From Clavelina lepadiformis (lineage: Eukaryota; Chordata; Ascidiacea; Aplousobranchia; Clavelinidae): a DNA stretch of 64,000 bases. The notes below the pieces were generated by a model, which saw nothing but the letters and a program-made list of their open reading frames with translations, ran no database searches and was not told where the DNA came from. How positions within the stretch are numbered: the first letter of the stretch is position 1; the number at the start of each line of letters is the position of its first letter. The translations under genes were made by a program, and so were the position numbers. The DNA is taken from NCBI RefSeq assembly GCF_947623445.1, contig NC_135247.1, positions 18,726,501 to 18,790,500 on the forward strand, read 5' to 3'. Positions 9,701 to 20,800 of the stretch are shown here, piece by piece.

Positions 9701-11285
9701 TAAAGATCGATTTGTCTCGGTCCATTTTATTTATCCATGACCTACTCCAGACAAATCTGTTTGCATTCATAGATTTTTCAAGCGAATAGGGATGCTGAAA
9801 CCAAAGTGGCAAACTTCTTTCCAACACCAGTTGTAGCCAAACACTTCTGGTTGTTGGTTCAAGGATGACACAATCACATCAGCATGCGTCTGAAATATCT
9901 TACTTGTTTGAATTAATAATAAACTTGGTAGATTACGCGATAGGACGTATATATGATCTTGTTGAAAAGTTTAATAATTTTTCTATAAATACAAAGTTTA
10001 ACAAAGGAATTATTATTAGTATAGAGTTATTTGAAATCATTGAATATATCTTATAGTTACAATTTGTATAAGTTATTTCTTTCAATCGCATCTTTTGTGG
10101 CCAGGTCACTTATGAGACGTCACAAAATAAAATTAATCCACCGGGTATTTTAATGAATTTAAACCTGCAGGAAACCTTACAAAATTGTTGTTTGTGGTTT
10201 CTTTGGCGTCACCGGGTCATGAGTTTCGCATTTTCATGCTGATACGACAGTATTACTTATGGGGGAAAGGTTGATATATAGAACAACATAGCTAAATGTG
10301 TTACTAAACTTGGTAGGGAGAAACTTCTAAAAGCAAATACCCACTCAAAAACATCGTTATAAAATCTCTTTTTTTGACCAAAAGTCTCTCATTATGACGG
10401 AACCAAGAGAAGAATTTCGATAAGATCGCATCTTTCTCAAAGCAGGTGAGAAATGTCGAAATAAATGGCATTGTACGCATGAGTGGACACGTGCCGACGT
10501 CATAGGGTTAGTAAAAAATCAAACGTTGAGTTGTACGGAAAAGAAAAGTCGCGCAGTTAAGTGCTTTAAAGAGAAAGGACAATCGTTAAAATCTCAACTT
10601 TTTTGTCACCTATTTTCCTGACTGCAAGTCGCCTAAAGGCATAAAAAATGGTTATTGGGAAGGGGACAATTTCTTTTTCGGCAGCAGGGTTTATTATCAC
10701 TGCAATCTCGGTATCTTCACTTGTGATGAACTTTAAAGCCAACGCACGGCCATTCACAAAGAGTCATTTACGCCTGAAGCATATTATACAGCAACAGTCG
10801 GTTACTCTGTAGAATAAAGTTTACAGGCTACAAAGATGAAATATTATTGACGTAGACACGTTCGACAAGTGATAAATGTAATCAATTTAATGTTATTGCT
10901 ACCAACTAATTCATTAAAATTTACAGAAAACACCAGCCAGGAACAGACAGTGTCACAAGTTAGAGATAATTCAAGCTAATTGTTGGCTAATTGTTGAAGA
11001 TGGGAAGATTGCAGAAAAGTGTTTTTCTGTTCACGTTCCGTTACCAAGATAAACAACTCTTACAATAGTTTTTGACGTTTATGTATACAAACCGGTTTGG
11101 AATATTGATAATATTGGGATTGCTGTTGACAGTATAGTTAGTTGATATCTTAACGTTCTGATCAAAACCGTATCAGTAGTCTCGCTTTCCAACTGATTTT
11201 GAAAAATAAAGTGCTTAAGAAGCGTATTACTTATCAAGTTTCCGGCAACAAGAACCTTAAACTAATTGCATGTCTCGTTTTGCAG
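9701..11285. other. Unit A/A2 junction region, mostly without recognisable coding sequence
   Basis: I see no intact gene. At 10623-10710 there is a half-CCP exon relic with open frame (CKSPKGIKNGYW...GSRVYYHCNLG) and a GTATCT donor; it resembles the second half-CCP of exon 12330-12501. Confidence 0.5.
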
Positions 11286-11444
11286 TATTGCTTTCGACCG
11301 GACAAGAAACATGCGTGCGCAATTTATCACTTCTTGAAGAGGGTAGGAATTGCAGAAAGTTTTGCGACACAAACTCTGACTGCAGAAGTTCTTCGAAACA
11401 ATGCCTGTGCGATGATGTTTGTGGAAAGTCTTGCTATAACCCAA
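11286..11444 (+). CDS. WAP-like exon of unit A2
   Basis: Phase 1-1 from TTTTGCAG to A|GTAAGA. Eight Cys: TC..NC..FC..DC..QCLCDDVCGKSC. An ATG at 11270 in the same frame (MSRFAVLLSTG) could be a poor start, but the D2 relative has a proper signal exon upstream and A2 has none, so this exon probably relied on unit A splicing. Confidence 0.55.
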
Positions 11445-11735
11445 GTAAGACATAATACGCAATTAAGACGACACCATTTCTTTTACTGGCACTCTTCGTT
11501 AAGCCGCTTTGGAACAAAACGAAGTGTTTTTGCTTAGAAATGAAGCAACCTAGAAACACGATTTCGTGGTGACAACTGGCAAACAATATACTTTGCAAAA
11601 CAATTTACTCCAACAAACGATAACTTGGAAACGTCATCGTCTTTTATGTGCATGAACGCAATACTCGTCTGCCATTAGATTTGTTGCAAATATCATCATA
11701 CCTTAGTTGTTACGATCAAATATGGTTTGTTTAAG

Positions 11736-11907
11736 ACGCCCCATGCGAAGCTCTCGAACCTGTCGAAAACGGCGTAATAGGAAGGAGAAAGAACCTATGG
11801 AATTTAGGTCACCTACAGATGCAGTGATGGATAAGTTTTAGTTGGTAGTAGTAAGAGAACTTGCCGATCCGACAAGAAGTGAACGGGTTCAGCACCGTAC
11901 TGCAAAG
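11736..11907 (+). pseudogene. Decayed CCP exon, unit A2
   Basis: Homologous to 51526-51696. It starts well (APCEALEPVENGVIG) and then shifts frame to a TGA. Further on the conserved KKWTG Trp codon has become TGA (AAGAAGTGAACGGG). Borders are still visible. Confidence 0.7.
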
Positions 11908-12020
11908 GTAAACGAAACCACTGGGCAAGTAAGAGTCTATTTTATCTGCAGTTCCACAGTAGTTGCGGAGTAAATCAATAACTTTAATTTCAATTCTCTG
12001 CATCGGTTATGTGTCATCAG

Positions 12021-12501
12021 CTGTTTGTTCGACTCCCATGCGCACGTCAAGCTCATATCCAGAAACAAGCAAAGACGTTTATGAAACTGGAGATGTTGTC
12101 ACTTACAGCTTCCGCTTTGGTAAGTGTGTTTGCTGTAAAGTTTCAAAACGCAGCCTTCAAGTGATAAATTGTAGTGGCGTAAGCCCTGCGTCTTTGACTT
12201 GAAGTCTAATGCATAGCCCATAGTAAATGTAGATTGTCAGAGTTAATGCAAAAAGGCTTCGGTGAAATATTTATGAATTGTGGACACACACACATGCACA
12301 CACACCTTTCTCACATGACGTTAAAACAGGTTTTATTTTATCCGGAAATCCCAACATAACCTGCACATCAGATGGTTGGACGGAACCAAGGTACCTTTGC
12401 TCCAAAGTAAATTGTAAATCGCCCAGCGAAATAAACAATGGTTATTACGGAAGGGGACGACTTTTTCTTCGGCAGCAGAGTTTTTATCATTGCAACGTTG
12501 G
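12021..12501 (+). CDS. Split CCP exons, unit A2
   Basis: Exon 12021-12119 gives the first half of a CCP (VCSTPMRTSSSYPETS). Exon 12330-12501 gives its second half (GFILSGNPNITCTSDGW..YLC) and the first half of another (NCKSPSEINNGYYG). The second part seems to have lost its original frame: the +1 reading gives DDFFFGSRVF, matching the relic at 10623. Confidence 0.55.
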
Positions 12502-12609
12502 TATGTTGTCATTGTACAGTATTTATGCCCCTTCGACAAAAACAAAATTGAAAAAAAAACTGCATGAACAATCAAGCATTATAAAAATATTTTCATTCCT
12601 TTTTTATAG

Positions 12610-13012
12610 GTGACGAATGTAGTATTCCGGATTCTTGTCAAAACGGAGGAACTTGTATCAAAAGGATAGATGATTACACTTGTTTTTGCGGGCACGGATA
12701 CGAAGGAAAGGATTGCTCAATACGTAAGCAACATTCAAATCGTGCATAAGAAGTACTGATATGTAACATCATAGTTTTCAGAAGGAATCTATGTAGCTTG
12801 AATAAATGCATTCTCAGGCCTTGATTGCTTGGTGCCTCCTGCGCCAACCGATGGATCCGTTTCACCGTCATCGGGCAACAGAGTGTTATTGGATGGGACA
12901 ATTACTTACTCATGCGATCCAGGTTACTTCATGAAAAATCAGCTATATGGGACGTTGAAAGCAACATGTCTGAGGAGCGGGAATTGGAATCGACCGACCC
13001 CAGTCTGTGAAG
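12610..13012 (+). CDS. EGF and CCP exons, unit A2
   Basis: Exon 12610-12723 is an EGF domain (DECSIPDSCQNGGTC...CFCGHGYEGKDC) that starts Asp-Glu-Cys as calcium-binding EGFs often do. Exon 12818-13012 is a full CCP (LDCLVPPAPTDGS...GNWNRPTPVC). Both are phase 1-1. Near-identical exons occur in D2 (53296-53409, 53504-53698). Confidence 0.8.
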
Positions 13013-13084
13013 GTAGCCTACTTATAAGAAACCTGTGTTGTCAAAAGGCTTTCATATTCTGCTGTAATACTTAAACCTGTGCAG

Positions 13085-13272
13085 AGAGTCGATGTATTGT
13101 TCCTCAAACACCGGCTCACGGAACCTTGTCAAGAGCTACTGGGGAAAAAGTCCCCGCAGACAGAAGTGTTTCATTTACATGCGATGAAGGCTATACGATG
13201 ATCGGACAACCAACCATATATTGCAGAAGCTCCGGAACTTGGTCAAATGAGTTTCCTGAGTGTGTGGATTAG
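13085..13272 (+). CDS. CCP exon ending in a stop codon, unit A2 (alternative terminus 1)
   Basis: CCP (RCIVPQTPAHG...GTWSNEFPECVD) that runs to TAG at 13270-13272. No donor compatible with the next exon is visible, so it is a terminal exon when used. D2 has the same arrangement at 53771-53958. Confidence 0.7.
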
Positions 13273-13356
13273 TAAAAGTATTACTTGGCATGTCATTACT
13301 GCATGTAAGTTGCAAATTATTTTTTACTTTTTTGACAAACATTTTGAAACGTTTAG

Positions 13357-13694
13357 AACGACAATGCACTGACTCCGGGGAGTGTCATTTTCCTTTAGTC
13401 TACAAAGGAAGAACCTACAAGTCTTGCATTGAATCTAAAATTGGTCTTGCTGACTGGTGTTCCTTGACTGCAGAATATGACGATGAATGGGACAGATGTG
13501 ACAAGTCTTGTCCTTGTGCGTTTTACTTTGATGTTGTTCCTGCTCGGACTATTGTGGGTTCGATCAAGTTTCCTTATGTACCTGGTGACAGTATCACGTA
13601 TTCATGCCAAGCTGGGTATAATATGATGAGGCCAGCCACGATAGTTTGTCAGAATACTGGAAAGTGGAGCAGCAATCCACCAAGCTGCGTATGA
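13357..13694 (+). CDS. FN2 plus CCP terminal exon, unit A2 (alternative terminus 2)
   Basis: One exon encodes a fibronectin type II-like module (CHFPLVYKGRTYKSC...WCS...YDDEWDRC) followed by a CCP ([17 protein letters not shown]...[11 protein letters not shown]) and a stop at 13692-13694. It begins in phase 1, so it can follow 12818-13012 directly but not the stop-bearing CCP exon. Confidence 0.75.
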
Positions 13695-15188
13695 ACGTGT
13701 TATCAGCTCTACTGTTTATCTTTGTGGTTGTCCATAAAACCTCAAACACTTAAGACTGTTAGCAATGGTATCGTTGTAATGATAAACGATCTTCTTGTAA
13801 TGAAAGATTTTTATACTGACTTCGTGTGCTATAGCCTGGTACACTGGCATGGTATGGTTTCGTGACGTCTGTGTATTTAAATTGTATGAAATATATTTGG
13901 TAAAAGGTTTGACCAAGCACCGTGTTTAATTCTTCGCTGTTGTTGTTGTTTTTCTTTTTAAAAGGTTTACACTTTAGGCCTATACCTGAAGTGTAAAAAG
14001 GTTCACCAATGATAAGATAAATCCTTAGCTTTCGTGACCCTCGCCAATGATTATGGTTATGTAAGGTCATTCTACCTTCGACGTTGAGCGAGAAAGTAGG
14101 TTGGATTGTGGTGCGCAGTTTTAATCACTTGTTTCATTAGAAAGAGACCAAGCTTTTATGTACAGCATTTTTTTTGTGGGAGTGCTTTGATGATGAGAAC
14201 CTTTGAGGAATTATGGCTGTTAAACAATGTATCATGTCTGGTAAGAAGAAAGAGTTCTATTTCGATTGCAAACATAAGCTGGAATAACTGACAGAGTTTA
14301 TACAAAACTCGTTGTTGGTTGCATAATAGAAAATACCATTGCTTTAAAACGCGCTGATTACTCTAGAAGAGAAGCGTGTACAAGTCACTGTAAAGCACAT
14401 GCGCATGAGGGTGAGATCACAACTTACTACGAGTTAATTCAAAACACATGATCATCAATAAACATCATAAATCGTATTACTTTATTATCAACTTTTTCCA
14501 CACTTCTCGCAGTGGTCTAATTATGCGGACCGCGATTTTCAATTAAATTATTGACAGCTTACTCGTAGCACAGGAAAAGAAAATTTTTTAAACATTTCAA
14601 AAATCTATGCTGCAGGTAACAGTCTTGTTCGGCGTGTAATATGTAAATTTGCTCAAATGAACTATTCTTCCAATCTCTAATATTAACGATGTGTTGATAA
14701 CTTACACGCTTTAGATCTCTTCACGTATTGTTCGTGCTTCAAATTCCGTCTTACCTTTGTTGTATCAAAATGAACGGCCGCAAAATACGTACTGGTCAGT
14801 TTTGTACAGAATAAAAACAGTCTTAGTATTAAGCGCAGTGAAAGAACTTCGACCTCAAAGAGAATTGATTTGACGAACTCGTTTAGTCTTTCTTTTTGGT
14901 GACGAAATACCACATTTGCTTTGCACCATTTGTTGACTTTTTTCACATATAGCCTCAAGTAATTATGCAAAAGGGAATTTTTTACGACGGTTTATAAAAC
15001 TTGTAATCTCAAAACGAAATCGTAAAGTTATTTCAGGATCGTTAATACGCAAACCACAACAAAAAGTTTTCAAACAAAACCGCGATAAATTTTTTCTGCG
15101 AGTTTGCCTATTTAAATCGCTTCAGGCAATTAGACATACGCTTATAAGATTCCCAATGTTAAAGAAAGAAAATTTAGTTTCAGAAAAC
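13695..15188. other. Intergenic spacer, conserved between units
   Basis: No gene supported. The sequence is homologous to 30277-31877 and to the two halves of 54381-57936, so it is the standard spacer of the array. Its right end is the promoter side of the downstream gene. Open frames in it are not conserved as proteins. Confidence 0.7.
15110..15188 (+). promoter_or_regulatory. Putative core promoter and 5' UTR of the A' fragment
   Basis: TATTTAAAT at 15110-15118 lies about 75 bp before the conserved ATG at 15189, and is conserved before gene C (about 31794-31802). It is absent before gene B and altered to CGTTCAAAT before gene E. Confidence 0.4.
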
Positions 15189-16459
15189 ATGGAGATCGAG
15201 TTTTGTCAAGTGTGTGCAGTAATCGTTTTGCTTTCAACAAGTTACCAAAGTACACGAGTATTTCATATGTTATTGCATTAGTCAAAGATAATAAAGTTAG
15301 AAAAACTATGCGTTTGTGGAAACCATTTTTGATTATGCTACAATTAGTTCATGTTTTCAAAGTTTCAGCTCAGTGTCCAAGACGAAACCAAACAAAGGCA
15401 GATGCTGTAGGACGACCTTGTCGTAAGCCCTGTTCATCACAAGCTCAGTGCAAAGATGGAAAAACATGTCGCTGTGATCACGAATGTGGAATGTCTTGCA
15501 TCAATATGAGTAAGTTATAATGTGTTCCTGATAAAGCTGGATTGTACGACTAAATGATTTGACAGTAAAGTTATGAAGACAAGATTGTCTTATCATGTAT
15601 GTACGGTCAGCAAAGTTTTTCTTTTTCCTTTCAAATATTTCAACAAGTATTCTTGGAATTTTATGGAGTTATACAGTTGAAAAATAAAAACAGAAGTTTA
15701 CATAATATTTAACATTATTTATAGATAACTTATGCGGTCTACCATTGGTGATTCCAAATATGGCGTCAGTTCGCGTTTATCGAAGACACTCGAACGGATC
15801 ACTCGTATTGAAACCGTCGCCACCTTACCAGTATGATGATATGGCTGAGTATGAGTGTTTGCCTGGTTACCGTTTAGAAGGATCTCAAAAGTTCAACTTA
15901 TGCCATGGAAGGAAAAGTTGGACTAGATTGGCGGTTTGTGCTCGTAAGTGAATGTCAATGAACATCAAAGATAAAGTCATTCAAAACGCGTCACAATGAA
16001 GCGATTTATGATATGTTGCTGTAACTAAACCATTTGCTATTATCTCCAATACAACAAAGTCGTTGCACATAAACTTGTTATTCTGTTTTCAGGAAGTTGC
16101 CGCAGGTTTGACCAAGAAAAAGTTTTGCAAAATCTCATGATATGCGGAACAAATTGTGTGACAAGTTCAGAGTGCACGGAAGACATGAGTTGTGTGTGTG
16201 ATGGGTATTGTGGTAGGACTTGTGTGAACCCAGGTGATATATTTACACATAAAAATATCAATCGACTTTATTTTTATGTAACTTTCATTGACTAAGTGTC
16301 ATATTTCAAATCTTATTTTTCAAAGATATCGATTGCGGGGAAGCCCCACCATCGACACACGCTTCAATCAAATATGACGGGGAAGGATTTCAACGAAGAG
16401 GTTACTACCGGTGTGACGTCGGATTTTATCTTCAGTCCGGAGATTTAAAAAGGAAATGA
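15189..16459 (+). pseudogene. A': 5' fragment of a factor B-like gene
   Basis: Exons 15189-15249 (signal peptide [20 protein letters not shown]), 15369-15509 (WAP-like), 15725-15943 (CCP), 16093-16233 (WAP-like 2) and 16326-16459 (CCP). The last is cut by TGA at 16457 (Cys codon changed: AAATGA against AAATGC), and homology ends near 16476. VWA and protease exons are missing. If transcribed it would give a short secreted WAP-CCP-WAP protein. Confidence 0.7.
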
Positions 16460-16476
16460 ACAGGAGGTGGAACCTA

Positions 16477-17430
16477 TTATTTCTCTATATCAAAACCTGA
16501 ATTTTTACGAGACAAACTTTGTTTTCACGCGTTCGTCAGTCCATGTCCTGTATATACTCTATTTGCCTTACGACAAATTAGTGTTTTAAATGAGACAATT
16601 GATTGGTTCGTAGCAATTACATAGTGCTTCATGTACATATATCGTATACTACTCTACTTAATACAAACGCTAGTTTGCAGGAAGTTTTGATACCCGCATA
16701 CACCGGGATCGTTTTCACATCAACGGTGAATCGTTCCACCGCTCATGGTCACTGAAATCAACCACAATCTACTTTTAAGACCCAGAGCAGCATTTATATT
16801 GACCTACAGTATATCCCCAAAACAATGGCTGGAAAGAGAAAGAAAAGAACGAAACTAAAGAGAATAAAAGCCTTAAACTGGAAAAATTGCCAGAAATAGT
16901 CTTATATGCAAACAACTATAATACAATAATAAACGTTATATGTTAGCAACGAAGTTTGTCACAAATTGTAAGTTTCGCATCATAAAAACAAACGTGAAAT
17001 TAATTTCAGGTTCTTGACGTAAAACCAAATGTTGTTTACTCCAAAGGTTTTCGTAGCCATGAGCTCCAGGCCACTCACCACTACAAATTGTTGTCGACGT
17101 TGCACAGTTTAAAAAACAACGACTCGAAACAAACTGACGTCAGGAGAAGGAAGCTACCGGATATACTTCGTCTAGGAACGACGCAATTCAGTCAACTTGG
17201 CTTGTTTTGCACGAATGGTTGGTTTCACAAGTGCCTTTGTGTCTTGAATGAGCTTTCAACATTAATAGATCACAACAGGGTTCGTTTGAAGAAAAGCTAT
17301 TGCCGTTTAGCCATGTTTTAGTTCTAGCAGTTTAGTTACACCTTAATTACAGATCAGCACCGACCTGTCAAGGTGATTGATGAATGTAATTTTAAAAATA
17401 GGAATCTGTGGCAAAATCTTTAGTCATTTG
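16477..17430. other. Unassigned sequence between A' and gene B
   Basis: Almost 1 kb with no homology that I can see to the other spacers and no supported gene. A 77-codon + frame (17088-17321) has no recognisable features. Confidence 0.4.
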
Positions 17431-17518
17431 GGTTGTTTCTTTTTTTGCTCCAGGCAATCAGTCATACGCTTATAAGATTCCCTTAATGTTATAGAAAGAA
17501 AATTTAGTTTCGGAAAAC

Positions 17519-17840
17519 ATGGAGATCGAGTTTTGTCAAGTTTGTGCAGTAATCGTTTTGCTTTCAACAACTTACCAAAGTAAACGAGTATTTCATATGT
17601 TATTGTATTAGTCAAAGATAATAAAGTTAGTAAAAAATTATATGTTTTTTGAAGCCATTTTTGATTATGCTACAAATAATTCTTGTTTCAAAGTCTCAGC
17701 TCAGTGTCCAAGACGAAACCAAACAAAGGCAGATGCTGTAGGACGACCTTGTCGTAAGCCCTGTCCATCACAAGCTCAGTGCAAAGATGGAAAAATATGT
17801 CGCTGTGATCATGAATGTGGAACGTCTTGCATCAATATGA
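17519..17840 (+). CDS. Gene B signal peptide and first WAP-like domain
   Basis: Exon 17519-17579 starts at ATG and encodes [20 protein letters not shown], a hydrophobic signal peptide, ending A|GTAAAC. It splices to 17700-17840, which begins [18 protein letters not shown] and has eight Cys, ending CGTSCINM. The ATG is preferred because it and the exon are conserved in A', C and E. Confidence 0.75.
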
Positions 17841-20800
17841 GTAAGTTATAATGTGTTCCTGATAAAGCTGGAATGTAAAAATTTATGATTTGTGCTTACA
17901 GCAAAGTTATGAAAGGCAAAATTATTTTAACATGTACAGTATTTACGGTCAAGGAATTCTTTTATTTTTTCTTTGAAACAATTAAACAAGTATTCGTGCA
18001 ATGTTATGGAGTTATGTAGTTGAAAAATAAAAACAGAAGTTTACATAATATTTAACATTATTCATAGACAACTTTTGCGGTCTACCATTGGTCATACCAA
18101 ATATGGCAAGAGTTTGCGTTTATCGAAGACTCTCGAATGGATCACTCGTATTGAAACCGTCGCCACCTTACCAGTATGATGATATGGCTGAGTATGAGTG
18201 TGCGCATGGTTACCGTTTAGAAGGATCTCAAAATTTTAACTTATGCCATGGAAGAAAAAGTTGGACTAGATTGGCGGTTTGTGCTCGTAAGTGAATGTCA
18301 ATAAACATCAAAGATAAAGTCGTTCAAAGCGAGTCATTATGAAGCGATTTATGCTATGTTGCTATAACTAAACCATTTGCTATTATCTCAAAAATAACAA
18401 GATTGTTGCACATAAACTTGTTACTTTATTGTCAGGAAGTTGCCGCAGGTTTGACGAAGAAAAAGTTTTGCAAAATCTCATGATATGCGGAACAAATTGT
18501 GTGACAAGTTCAGAGTGCACGGAAGACATGAGTTGTATGTGTGATGGGTATTGTGGTAGGACTTGCGTGAACCCAGGTGATATATTTACACATAATAATA
18601 TCAATTATCTTTATTTTTATGTAACTTTCATTGACTAAGTTTTGTATTTCAAATCTTATTTTTCAAAGATATCGATTGCGGGGAAGCCCCACCATCCACA
18701 CACGCTTCAATTAAATATGACGGAGAAGGATTTCAACGAAGAGCTTACTACCGGTGTGACGTCGGATTTTATCCTCAGTCCGGAGATTTAACGAGGAAAT
18801 GCACAGGAGGTGGAACCTGGAGTGGAAGATTAATCAACTGCGCTCGTGAGTAATTTGCCAAAGTCATGTTGAAATGTTTTCTAGGAACAAATATTATCGA
18901 TTTTAACGTCACAAACATGGTTTTGGAATTATTCCAATTTGCTAAAACGTTATAGCTACAACTTGTGGTGATCCATTGCCTTCTATTCGATCGATGGGTG
19001 GCGAAATTGTGCAGGATCAGCATGACCCATATTTGGTTGGACACCAAGTGACGTTTCAGTGTTCTCCAGGGCAACGGTTTCTAGGAGACAGCGTTCAAAC
19101 GTGCATGGAAGACGGACAGTGGAGTGGATTAAACGCAATTTGTGATTTGATTGGTGAATGAACCTTTTGCTGACTTGGAAAATACTTATAATATGCCTTG
19201 TTGGAGTTTTCATCCAATGCCTTAAAAGGAAAGGCGTACATACTGAGACAGAATTATAGCAGAGTAGTTGTAATTTGTCGTGGTTTTTATTTAGATGATG
19301 AATCAAGATGTCCGCATCCTGGAGTTCCAATAAACGGTAATCTCTTGACAAGGAGCAACTTCACGGTGGGAACGATGGTTGAGTTTGAATGTGATGAAGG
19401 ATACTCGATGATTGGAGATCGACAACAAGAATGTTTTTACTTCCTACAGTGGAGCGATGGTGGTGCTCCGAAATGCATAGGTGTCGCAAGGAGCTCATCG
19501 TAATAGCAAAAGTGTAAACTGTATCTTTATACATCAGATAAAATTTATAATATTATTAAGTCTCCCAATCTGGCAAAGAAAGGCGCGCAATATAGTACGT
19601 ACTAATGGGTGCGTGTTCGAAGTTCAAAAGCTACAGAAAAGTTTCATTTTCTTAACGCATGAAACTGCGCTTTTTTTCAGACCCTCGATACCCTGCCAGC
19701 AATTCAGTTTCTTTACGTCGACTTCAAGGAAATCTGGAAACAACTGAAGATCTTGTCCACAGCCACAGCCTGGGTCATTCATTATCATCAACATCAACAA
19801 TATTGCATGAAACAATCTTTGTTATTGATATTTCTAAAGATGTCAGTGATGAAACTCTTAGAGTTTCCCTGAAGTTTGCTGAGAATCTTGTAATTGAGGT
19901 TGGTAAACACTTGCATGTTTTTAAAGAAGGCCTAAATAATTTCTATCTTGTATATAGACCAGCATCAAATTAGTTGTGCAAACAAATTCATTTTTAAATT
20001 TACAGGCAAGCAGAGACAACTACTTGAAATGCGCCATCATTGTTTTTGCTTCAGGATCCAAAGTTGTCCTGAGGTTTGCTTCAGTTCCTTCACAAGAAGT
20101 AATTCAATCGCTGAGAAGTATTTTAGCAGACAGAGGTAAGAGAGAAAGAGAAGTTGAAACAAAAATTGCATTGCTTATAAAATGAGCTTAAAATAATAAA
20201 AAATGTTATCAACTCGTGATTTGGCGCAGAAAAGTTCGTGCAAAATGTTGGTGAATTGAGAAACACTGCGGAGGGTTTGCGAAAATTACGGGAAGTCTAT
20301 TTAAGCATCGCACAAAACATTTCGGAAAACATGAGGAATATTTTCTTGTTTATCAATGGTAAAAGGAGTATATGTGCGTCATCAACTCAGTTATACCCAA
20401 GAATTTAATTACGGATTGTTTTTCATTTTTTAAGGTCAACATTTTCAAGGACTGATTTCCCCAAAAATCGTAATGCAAGATTTTATAGATGGATTGTCAA
20501 AAAATTTGCCAAACGTACATTTGTGTGGATTTCATCTACAAACTTTTAATTTCATAAATAATATGATGTAATTTTCAGGAGCGCTATAAAAGTCAACACT
20601 TAAACATAAATGTTTCGATATTTCATGTTTTGGATTTCAGGATTTATCTAACTTCTGTTTGGTTTGAGTTTTGTTCACATTTGACACCAGAATGACGCAA
20701 TATGTTTTAGATCTACGTAATAGCATTTGGATCAAATGTTCATGAGAGTGCCACCTATGACGAACTCCAATCCCTAACTTATCCCAGACATTTGCTTTTG

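Noticed and set aside
9865..10056. 63-codon frame MTQSHQHASEI
   Set aside because: Low-complexity AT-rich translation with no counterpart in other units.
18775..19351. Overlapping minus-strand frames of 99-131 codons in the CCP region, seen again at 33323-33718
   Set aside because: Antisense shadows of three CCP exons and their introns with no features of their own.
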